Positions 47,159 to 56,621 of a stretch of 64,000 bases of DNA are shown in pieces. This stretch comes from Hemerocallis citrina (Eukaryota > Streptophyta > Magnoliopsida > Asparagales > Asphodelaceae), in assembly GCA_017893485.1 (NCBI GenBank), contig CM030360.1:150728647-150792646 (forward strand). The letters are read 5' to 3'. A program made the position numbers and the translations under genes. Under the pieces are notes generated by a model. That model had not been told where the DNA came from. It searched no databases and worked only from the letters and a program-made list of their open reading frames with translations. Positions within the stretch are counted from its first letter, which is position 1; each line of letters begins with the position of its first letter.

Positions 47159-47577
47159 TGTAACACCCCTGCCCCAGCTCAGATAATTTATATAATTTAT
47201 CAGACAAATTATTTATAGTATAGTACAACTGCCCACCACAGGCTGCCTCTCAAAAGGTGGTTAACCAGATTGGTTACTCTTGATCATAAGCTATATTATT
47301 TATTATTATTTTAATCTAGTTCAATTTCCGATATGGGACTATATTCAAACACTTCTTCTCTACTCTTTTTCTCTCGTGCACACACAAGCCCATACAAGGG
47401 ACCCATGTGCCATGTCAGCGCCATCAAAGACCAGAGACAGCGTTGTCTTCATTCTGAACCAGGTGAGCCCCCCTCAATGCTGACGTCATGATGACGTCAT
47501 CGACTACAACAGCCCACAATCTGCTGTTTCCAAGCCCTGGGTCCCCCTATTTCCACTTATGTTCACTTTTCCACCCT

Positions 47578-47656
<79 letters not shown>

Positions 47657-47678
47657 TATGAAATTACGGGATGTTACA
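47159..47678 (+). mobile_element. Solo LTR (520 bp) with 5-bp TSD
   Basis: It starts TGTAACACCCC and ends GGGATGTTACA, giving short inverted ends. It is flanked by a perfect 5-bp repeat TTTTC (47154-47158, 47679-47683). No internal domain is present, so it arose by LTR-LTR recombination or is a very short element. Orientation is not certain; plus is assumed from the start/end style shared with the other Ty3 LTRs. It contains a 73-bp TA microsatellite (47580-47652) and a double TGACGTCA site. Confidence 0.85.
47481..47499. promoter_or_regulatory. Tandem TGACGTCA (bZIP/as-1-like) sites in the solo LTR
   Basis: TGACGTCATGATGACGTCA: two perfect palindromic bZIP/TGA-factor core sites, starts 11 bp apart, close to the spacing of plant as-1-type elements. 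Confidence 0.55.
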
Positions 47679-47683
47679 TTTTC

Positions 47684-48054
47684 TAACATCTAATTCTTGG
47701 TGGATCAGATTATATCCAATTTATTAATTTCAGTAACAGCAAACAGATTCTGGTACTTGGTGTTTATACACTCCGTGATATAACATTCTTAATAAACTAG
47801 ATCTTGTTTTTTTCAGCCCAGCCCGTAAGATATCGCTTCCTTGCTCATTCTCTATGTTCTTCATGTTGTTATAATCCTCTGTTTGTCGTTATATCAAACT
47901 GCTAACTGGTTTCATTTTATATACATTAATAACTGAATTTGCTTTTAATTATCTTGTTGGCACAGGGTTAAACATAAAAGCATTCTGATGTTTATCCTCT
48001 ATTTCATAGGCAATACTAACTAGTAAAAGTAAAAAGAAAGATTATAACTCATTA
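47684..48054. other. Short AT-rich spacer without recognised features
   Basis: Nothing coding or repetitive stands out between the solo LTR and the MITE. Confidence 0.5.
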
Positions 48055-48764
48055 GAGCATCCAATACGTTTGTTATATATCTAAAAATGAAAATTTTGAG
48101 TTTTTCGTAGCCACTATCGTTTGCTAAAAATCTACTTTTTAGAAAAGTAGTGAACAGTATGCATCTAAATATAGCAGGAAAATATAGCAATCTCCATATA
48201 TAGGAGATGGAAGATCTTATTCTGTCTGTCAATATTTTCGTATATTAAAAGCGGTCGGAGGGAAGAACTTCTTCCGTCCGAACACTTTTATTGCAAAAAT
48301 GTAGAGGGACGGAAGAAGATCTTCCGTCCTATACTTTAATTATTTAATTAATTAATGAAAGAAGAGAGATGGAAGAAGATCTTCCGCCTCCCTTCTTTTT
48401 ACACGATTTTTTTAAAAGTACACAAAATTTTAATTAATAATAATAAAAAATTGCCTCAGACGGAAGGTGATCTTCCGCCTGGGAAATATTTTTCCTTCAA
48501 TTTACGAAAAATGCCACTATATAATTACAAAATTGCCATTATAAAATAAAATTGGGGTCCCAGACATTTATCCAAAATTTAGTTTTGATATTTATGAAAC
48601 TACCATTGGATATTTACAAAACTGCCATTTTCACAAAAAAAAGATGGAAGATCATCTTCCGTCTCTTCTATTTTTATACTTTTAACGACTGCAGCGCTCT
48701 CCATCTTCTGCTATTTCCTAAATGCTATATGGGCATATTTTAGCATCAACGATAGTGGATGCTT
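48055..48764. mobile_element. Tourist/Harbinger-like MITE with internal hairpin array (copy A)
   Basis: TTA (48052-48054) precedes GAGCATCCAATACG; the right end ATAGTGGATGCTT is followed by TTA (48765-48767). A 3-bp TTA duplication with a GAGCATCC terminus fits PIF/Harbinger-derived Tourist MITEs. Inside are five or six hairpins: near 48255, 48305-48330, 48365-48392, 48456-48483 and 48642-48666, most with the stem GACGGAAGA/TCTTCCGTC or close variants. No ORF of note. Confidence 0.65.
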
Positions 48765-48883
48765 TTATAAAAGATTACAATCTTTGTTCAAGAAATGTAG
48801 AACACCGTTATTAATAATCAGATGATAAATATAATCAAAATAAGAGAATATATATTTAATTAGATTTAATAATTGTGTATTAG

Positions 48884-51699
48884 TGTAGAACCACGTATTT
48901 TTAAAATATTATTTTTAAAGTTTTATAAATGACTAAAATGATTTTTGGAGAATTTATGAATATTTTCAGAAAAATTTATCATTTTACACGTGCAAAACAC
49001 GTGCAAATACTTTCTTGAGAAGTTTGAAAGTCAAGTTTTCTTCATAAAAAATCATTATTTAATATTTGGGATTTATTTAGTATTTTTCCAGATTTTTCTG
49101 AAATTAATGGGAACTATTTGCAAATTTTGAGAAAAGAAGGACCTTTTTGCAAATTTGTCATTTTTAGGGGTTAAAATGTAAAATGTACTTTCTGGACGTT
49201 TTGAACAGTACCGGTTGAGATTTAGGATTATGTTTTACTGTTAAATCCTAATTTAAATGAATTTTATTGAATTTCCAAGAATAGGGCTATATATAAAGTT
49301 GTAGTTTGAAGGGATTATTTTGCAAAAGTGGGTAAAACCCTAAACTCTTATCCCAGATATTTAAAAGGAATTTGCAGCCGTCATTTGCTGCACAGTATAG
49401 AATTTTGTGATATTCGTGGAGGATCAAGAGGAATTTGGATCTCGCAAAAAAGAGAAACTTTATTGTTGGATCTCGTCGTTTCTAAGGTGAGTGATGTAAA
49501 ATTGTTTGTTGTTTGCTTTATGTGAATGATGTGATTTCGGATTTTTGTTGATTTATGTGAATGATTGTTTAGTTGTTTGTTTTGACATGTTTGTTGAGCA
49601 ATGAAATGATTGTTGTCGTATTATGTATGTGATATCCATAAATGTTTAGTAAATCTTGGTTTATGAATTTGTATTGCTAGAAAGCATATTTAAGATATGA
49701 GTATGGTTATGATAATAAGGGATTGGATGGATGAACATCTGGATCTCGTGGATACAAATCAGATTTTGGTTTTGAGTTGTGAAAGAAATTCAGTATTGAG
49801 AAACCCTAATGGAAAAATTAGGAATTTAAAACATGAGAACTTGAGATTTGAGACATGGATTGATTTGAGTAATGTTTCCAACCTGAGGATACTTTGAGAT
49901 TTGTCATTTTTACCTGAATACGAATTATGTTCACAAACGGTGGATCTTTAGAAAGACTCAAATTTTGATTATTGTATACAGACCTAAACTATGCAAACAG
50001 TAGGCCGACAGTCGACTGGTACGACCCAGCTGCTGTGTCCTTAGCCTTTTGAAAATCCGTTCTGGACAGTCGACTTAGACCCTTGTTCAGTTGACTGGTG
50101 TACTTGGAACTATTTTGTAAAGTTATCGCAGTTTCTTTTCTGGACAGTCGACCTATGACCCCTTAAGTCGACTTATAATACTTAGAATATTTTTGAAGTT
50201 ACTGGAATTTACCTCGGGTAAGTCGACTGATGGCTTTTTAAGTCGACTTATGTTACTCAACTTATTTTCTTAAAATCATGGATATTTTCCCGCTGGACCT
50301 TCGACTTACTACAGTAATAAGTCGACTGGTACTGATGAGGTTTCATAAACTCGAATGTTTTTCGAATGATTGGTCTTCAGATATTTTAGCCTATACTTTG
50401 TCTTCTGTTAAGCATATGATTTTAAGATATTCAGTTGAGCTATTTATGGTGGGAAGTTGGTTTAGACATTTGAGTTTGAGTCTCTAGAGGATGTGTGTGA
50501 CCCTAGTATACCGGCGTTGAGTTATTTTGTTGAGGCCTGTTGAGACATTTCAGTTGTTCAGTTTTGAGTTAAGTCCGGTAGGGTACACCAACTCTAGGAG
50601 ATTCATTGATTAATTAAGTAACCCAAAAATAATAAGGACAGGCACTAGTGGTGATATGATGAACGAGAACATGGGTCAAGTACCACAGTATGGCTTTCGG
50701 TGTGGGATTTAGTCTCCGGAATTATCACGATAGATTACTTGTGGTGTGGGATATATCTCTGGAATTATCACGGTAAATTACTTGTGGTGTGGGATTTATC
50801 TTCGGAATTATCACGGCAATTACTTGTGGTGTGGGATTGATCTCCGAAATTATCGGAGTCGAGGCGACGCACATGTGGTATTCGTGTGATGAGGCCATTG
50901 CTTTTGGTGTGGGATGATCTCCGGAATTATCACGGTAAAATACCTGTGGTGTGGGATCTATCTCCGAAATTATCGGGGCATGGGCTAATACTCACAGTTT
51001 ATCTTTATCTCGTAGTAGTCATCGTGTTAGGATTAGTTGCATAGCGGGGATTGAACCCTATAATGTGGAGACGTTAAGGGCTTGCACCGAACCTATGTAG
51101 AGTGGGATTCATAGACTTCGACAAGTACGCATTAGAGAGTTCACATATAGAAATTGTGTTTCTTGACTCAGTTTTATGCATGTGGTTTTCCTATTTTCTA
51201 CACTTGACACTTAGTTTAGTATCACTTGTTGTTTACATTTCTTGCTACTTCATATTTTATGTATTTTGGTTTATTACATGTTGTTTAAGAATCCTTGCTT
51301 AATATTTATTTATGTTGTTTGCTTGCTTTTATGTCACTCACACCATTTATGGCTGACTCCTTCAGTTTTGGGGGTTAGGGATCATCTATAGCCTCATGTG
51401 TTGCAGGTTGTTGCTTAGAGTTTGGAGGTTGGATGCTTGAGATAGTTTTGAGATAAATTAATTTAATGGAGTTTGTGTAAATTTGTAAGAACAGTGTTGT
51501 AACAAGACTGTGTTGTAAATAAAATAAAGAGTTTGTAAATTGAGATGTTTTTAAATTCCGCTGTGCTATGTAAGAGATTGTGGTAATAAAAGTTGAAAAT
51601 ATTAGTGGAGTTGGTTGTGTTTAATGTTACATTGAAGTTGATGCTGGGATTGTGCCATGTATTTTCTAAGATATCATATTAGAAATTCGGGGCGCTACA
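48884..51699 (+). repeat. 5' LTR of the Tekay-type element
   Basis: It starts TGTAGAACCACG and ends TTCGGGGCGCTACA. It contains a GTCGAC palindrome cluster (50011-50326) and a 42-43-bp tandem repeat (50690-50990). Frames in it (e.g. 49328-49525, 50278-50487) also occur in the 3' LTR and look accidental. Confidence 0.9.
50690..50990 (+). repeat. 42-43-bp tandem repeats in the Tekay LTR
   Basis: ACTTGTGGTGTGGGAT recurs at 50737, 50780 and 50822, with further degenerate units (GGTGTGGGATGATCTCCGGA near 50901 and GGTGTGGGATCTATCTCCGA near 50946). The unit core is GGTGTGGGATTTATCTCCGG plus AATTATCACGGTAA. The same array is in the 3' LTR at about 58440-58730. Confidence 0.85.
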
Positions 51700-51705
51700 G
51701 AGATT

Positions 51706-51717
51706 GGTATCAGAGCA
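51706..51717 (+). promoter_or_regulatory. Primer-binding site, initiator tRNA-Met
   Basis: TGGTATCAGAGC, seven bases after the LTR end; complementary to the 3' end of initiator tRNA-Met, the primer for minus-strand DNA synthesis. Confidence 0.85.
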
Positions 51718-51935
51718 TGCTTCAGTAGTAATAATAAATATGACATAAAAAATAACCTAGGTGTGGACACTAGAGTGTGAGTACCTAGGTGTGGACATTA
51801 AAGAGTGAGTATCACATAGAACTAAAATATGATGTCTTACCTTTGGGATACAAGTGAAGTTTTGCCAAAGGATATTGATGTGAGTTTGAATTGTGTATGG
51901 TGCTCTAACTTTTTCCTCGTTTTGCAGTATTCAGA

Positions 51936-52943
51936 ATGGTTGCACCCAGGCCCAGGAATGGTGGTAACAATGAGGATGGATCTGGTAGTTCTCGAGGAAC
52001 TGGAATCGATCTCGAGGCTGAATTCGCCAAGGTGTATCAGACTCTGAATGCGCTAATGGCATTTAATTTGGCGCAAAGTCAGAATCAACAGCAGAATCAG
52101 CAGCAAAATCATGGAGCTGGACAGGGATTGGTTAACGCTGATCCTATCAAGCAGATCGAGTCCTTTAAGAGGATGAGACCGCCAGTTTTTGACGGGCAAT
52201 CCGATCCAACCGCAGCTGATGATTGGATTAGAAGGATGGAGACAATCTTCGAGGTATCGGAGACTCCGGTAGCCAGCAAGGTGAAGTTGGCTACGATGCA
52301 GCTGGAAAAGGACGCTGGTGTCTGGTGGGAATCGCTGAAGAGGACTTTGGGAGATCAGTCGATGACTTGGGAAGCTTTTCTGGAGGAATTCAGAGATCGC
52401 TTCTTTCCCCTAGATGTTCAGGAGAAGAAGGCGACCGAGTTCCTGAACCTTCAGCAGGGCAGCATGACCGTGCGGGAGTATGAGACCAAGTTTGCTCAAC
52501 TTTCGAGGTATGCACCAGAGTTGGTCATTGACGAGGCGAAGAAGGCCAAGAAATTTGAGCAGAGCTTGAGATCAAACTTGAGGTCGAGGATGATCCCGTT
52601 GGGCATCAGAAGGTTTGACAAGCTGGTCAGGAGAGCAGCTATGACTGAGGAGGACATGGACCAGTTCCAGAAGAGGCAAGATACATGGAACCGGAACAAG
52701 AGGCCAGCATCAGGTCAGAGCGGGAAGGAATTCCTAGCGAAACAAGCCAAGTTCAGTGATCCGGTACAGAAGGCACCTGCAACTCAGGGAGTGACTTGTT
52801 ATTACTGCAAGGAGGCAAGACATTACAGGTCAGCGTGTCCGAAGTTGGCGAAGCAGATTTGTTCCCAGTGTGGGCAGGCAGGACATTCTAAGCCCCATTG
52901 TCCACAATTGAGGAAGGATGGTTCAGGTGGAAGCAAATTCTAG
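51936..52943 (+). CDS. gag: Gag capsid/nucleocapsid protein of the Tekay-type element
   Basis: 335 residues. The N-terminus is Gly/Asn/Gln-rich (residues 1-65, with a QNQQQNQQQN run). The retrotransposon gag domain spans roughly residues 75-235 (WWESLKRTLG, FLEEFRDRFFP). The C-terminal part has two CCHC zinc knuckles: CYYCKEARHYRSAC (about 287-300) and CSQCGQAGHSKPHC (about 308-321). The ATG at 51936 is preceded by a leader from the LTR and gives the expected start. The frame is open to a TAG at 52941-52943, which falls shortly before the pol frame resumes in a different register. Gag would package element RNA into cytoplasmic particles. It is the only long intact frame of the element. Confidence 0.85.
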   Translation: MVAPRPRNGGNNEDGSGSSRGTGIDLEAEFAKVYQTLNALMAFNLAQSQNQQQNQQQNHGAGQGLVNADPIKQIESFKRMRPPVFDGQSDPTAADDWIRRMETIFEVSETPVASKVKLATMQLEKDAGVWWESLKRTLGDQSMTWEAFLEEFRDRFFPLDVQEKKATEFLNLQQGSMTVREYETKFAQLSRYAPELVIDEAKKAKKFEQSLRSNLRSRMIPLGIRRFDKLVRRAAMTEEDMDQFQKRQDTWNRNKRPASGQSGKEFLAKQAKFSDPVQKAPATQGVTCYYCKEARHYRSACPKLAKQICSQCGQAGHSKPHCPQLRKDGSGGSKF

Positions 52944-55900
52944 AGGTAAGGGCGAGTATTTGCATTAACCGAGGAGGACGCGGGTAACTCGGAAGATGTA
53001 ATATAGGGTATGCAAGAATTTTGATTTTTATTTTAAATCAATGTAATAAGTAAAACCTTTATTTGAGAACAATTGGAGATTGAGTATCACTCTTCTTGTA
53101 ACAGGAATTGTTTTAATTAATGGAATAAAGGCAAGAGTTTTATTTGATACTGGTTCTTCGCATACTTTTGTATCGCCAAATTTTGCAAGGATCTTAGGTG
53201 TGGAACCTAAGTTGTTTCCAGGCAGGGTTTTGTCGGTGGCAACGCCGTCAGGTGAAGAGTTGATTGCGGATCGATATTACGAGGGCTGTGATATCGAGAT
53301 TGGTGGGAGGTTGTTCGGCATTGATTTGACTGAGCTGCAAGTCTTGGGGGTGGATGTCATCGTGGGCATTGATTGGATGGCAATATATGATGCCACAATT
53401 GAATGCAAGCAGAAGGAGGTATTGGTGAAAGCACCAGGTGGACCCGCAGTGACCTTCCAAGGGAAGAAGAAGACTCCAAAGGTAGCTGCAATGGTATCCA
53501 AGATGGTTATTTCAGATGAAGTCAAGGGCATTCCGGTTGTCCGGGATTTTCCTAAGGTGTTCATGGATGATTTTTCAGGATTACCGCCGCAAAGAGATGT
53601 GGAGTTTTGCATCAATGTTTAGCCGGGGAGTGCGCCGATTTCTAAGGCTCCGTACAGGATGGCACCTGTAGAGCAAGATGAAGTGAAGAAGCAGATGGAG
53701 GAGCTGTTGAGCAAATGGCTTATTAGGCCGAGTTCTTCTCCGTGGGGAGCGCCAGTGTTGTTAGTCAAGAAGAAGGATGGGTCAATGAGAATGTGCATTG
53801 ACTATCGGGAGTGGAATAGGGTGACTATTTAGAACAAGTATCCACTGCCGCGGATTGATGATTTGTTCGATAGGCTTCGAGGAGCAGCGGTGTTTTCGAA
53901 GATTGATTTGAGATCAGGGTATCATCAGATTCGAGTCAAGGAGGAAGATGTGAGTAAGACAGCTTTCAGGACTCGTCATGGACTCTATGAGTTTTTGGTA
54001 ATGCCATTCGGGTTGACGAATGTGCCAGCAGTTTTCATGGATATGATGAATCGAGTTTTGAGGCCATTTATTGACTCCTTCGTGGTGGTTTTCATCGACG
54101 ATATTTTGGTGTATTCGAAGTCGGAGGAGGAGCATTCTATGCACTTGACAGCGGTATTACAGAAATTGCAGGAGCATAGCTTGTATGCCAAGTTGTCGAA
54201 GTGTGAGTTTTGGAAGTCTGAGGTAGCTTTCCTTGGTCATATTCTTTCTAAGAAGGGAGTGGCCACTGATCATCAGAAAGTTGAAGTAGTGAAGGATTGG
54301 CCCAGGCCAACGTCTGTGAAGAAAGTCAGAAGTTTCTTGGGTTTAGCTGGTTACTACAGGAGATTCATCCAGGATTATTCTCAAATTGCAGTTCCTTTGA
54401 CAGGTTTGACCCGGAAGAATGTGGCATTTTTATAGACTGATAAGTGTGAGGAGAGTTTCCTTGAGTTAAAGGAGAGGTTGACTACTGCACCTATCTTAGC
54501 TTTGCCACAAGCTGGGAAGGATTATGATATCTTCAGTGATGCGTCTCTCAAAGGTTTGGATTGTGTCTTGATGCAAGAAGGCAAGGTTATTGCTTATGGT
54601 TCGAGGCAATTGCGTTCGCATGAGAAAAATTACCCGACGCATGATTTGGAGCTAGCAGCTATCATTTATGCCTTGAAGCAGTGGAGGCATTATGTTTATG
54701 GTGAGAAGGTTAACATGTACACTGACCACAAGAGCCTGAAGTACATTTATCAGCAGAAGGATCTTAATCTTCGACAGAGAAGGTGGTTGGAAGGTATTGG
54801 AAGACATTCGTCCCGAGATCAAGTATCATCCGGGCAAGGCGAATGTGGTGGCGGATGGACTTAGCAGGAAGAGTAGTTTATCAAGTTTGATCACTACTCG
54901 AAGTGAGTTGGCAGCAGAGATCGATTAGGCAGGTATCGAGGTGGTGCTGCAAGGTTTAGGGGCGTCTTTGGCTCAGTTGAGGCTGCAGCCGTCCTTGAGA
55001 GAGAGGATTGTGGAAGGTCAGAGATCAGACTCAGAGATTCAGAAGATGTTGCAACAGGTTTCAGAGGGCAGACTATCAGAGTTTCGTGTCCAAGATGGAA
55101 TTCTTTGGTTGGGTGAGAGGTTGTGTGTTCCAGATAATGCAGATTTGAGAGATAGTATCTTGCAGGAAGTACACAGTACCTTATTGTCAGTTCATCCTGG
55201 AGACATGAAGATGTACAGGGACATCAAACAGCACTTTTGGTGGTCTGGTATGAAGAGGAATGTAGCAGATTTCGTGGCAAGATGTCTGACTTGTCAGCAG
55301 ATCAAAGCAGAAAAGCAGAGACCTGGAGGTTTGTTACAGCCGTTGCCCATTCTGGAGTGGAAATGGGAGAATATCAGTATGGATTTCATCACGGGTTTGC
55401 CGAGGAGTTCGAAGGGCAATGACTCGATTTGGGTTGTCGTGGACCGTTTGACTAAGTCGGCTCACTTTCTAGCCATGAAGATTACTTGGTCGATGGAGAA
55501 ATTGGCTGAGTTGTACATTGGAGAAATTGTGAGACTTCATGGAGTTTCTGTGTCGATTGTATCCGACAGAGATGCAAGGTTCACTTCAAGGTTTTGGAAG
55601 AGCCTACAAGCAGCTTTAGGCACCAGAACTGATTTCAGTACCGCTTTTCATCCACAGACCGATGGTCAGACGGAGAGGGTGAATCGAGTGCTGGAAGATA
55701 TGCTGAGGGCTTGTGTTATGGATTTCGGTGGTAGTTGGGAGAGATACTTGGCATTGGTTGAGTTTGCTTATAACAACAGTTACCATGCGAATATTGGGAT
55801 GGCACTGTATGAGGCTTTGTACGGGCGGAGGTGCAGGACACCTGTTTGTTGGTAAGAGGTTGGCGAGAGGCAGATATATGGTCCTGAGATCGTACAGCAG

Positions 55901-56420
55901 ACGTCAGAGCAGATTGAGCTGATTCGCAAGAGATTGGTCGAGGCTCAGAGTCGGCAGAAGAGTTATGCTGATACTCAACGAAGAGACTTGGAGTTTGAGG
56001 TTGGGGATGCAGTTTTTCTCAAGGTTTCTCCGACCAAAGGAGTGATCAGGTTTGGTAAGGGAGGCAAGTTGGCGTCAAGGTATATTGGGCCATACAGGAT
56101 CATGGAGCGAATTGGCAAGACAGCATATAGATGGAAGCTTCCAGAGGAGTTGGCAGTGCATGATGTATTCCATGTGTCATTGTTGAGGAAGTATGTGTCA
56201 GATCAGAATCATCAGTTGGTAGAGCTTCCTGAAGATCTACGGGTGAAATTGAGTTACAAGGAACAGCCTGTTGAGATCGTTGATCGTAGGGAGAAATTAA
56301 GTTCTTAGGAGCAAGGTGATACCTATGGTCAACATGCTGTGGAGGAATCAGCAGTTCGAGGAGGCTACTTGGGAGCCAGAGGATCGCATGCAGAAAGATT
56401 TCCCTGAGCTTTTTGTATGA
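52944..56420 (+). pseudogene. pol: Pol polyprotein of the Tekay-type element (protease, RT, RNase H, integrase, chromodomain-like), broken
   Basis: Domains in order: aspartic protease (LFDTGSSHTFVS, 53140-53175); reverse transcriptase (about 53640-54430) with the catalytic FIDDIL at 54094-54111 and the conserved LRSGYHQI upstream; RNase H (about 54470-54880; DHKSLKYI at 54724-54747); integrase with an HHCC finger (ending CLTCQQI, 55288-55308), core aspartates in MDFITG and SDRDARF, and glutamate in DGQTERVNR; then a chromodomain-like tail to 56420. Breaks: register change after gag near 52940; in-frame stops at 53620, 53830, 54433, 54926 and 55853; register changes near 54793 and 56295. In chromoviruses the tail guides integration to heterochromatin. 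No functional enzyme can be made. Confidence 0.85.
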
Positions 56421-56608
56421 GTGTATTTCTTTTATGTGATTGTAATTCTCTTGAATGATCATACCATTGATTGAGTTATAATCCTTCTATTTTGGTAATG
56501 TTCTCATATGCAATTGTTTGGACTATGTTTCCATTTATGAAATATTGTTTTCTTTGTTGGTGAGTTGTTTGGACTCATTAGTAGTAGTTCTGATGACAGA
56601 ACTTTTCT

Positions 56609-56621
56609 AAGGAGGGATTGA
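56609..56621 (+). promoter_or_regulatory. Polypurine tract of the Tekay-type element
   Basis: AAGGAGGGATTGA immediately upstream of the 3' LTR start TGTAAAACCCCG. Confidence 0.7.

Noticed and set aside
49328..50487. Frames in the Tekay 5' LTR with near-identical partners in the 3' LTR
   Set aside because: Their similarity is explained by LTR duplication; no domain recognised.
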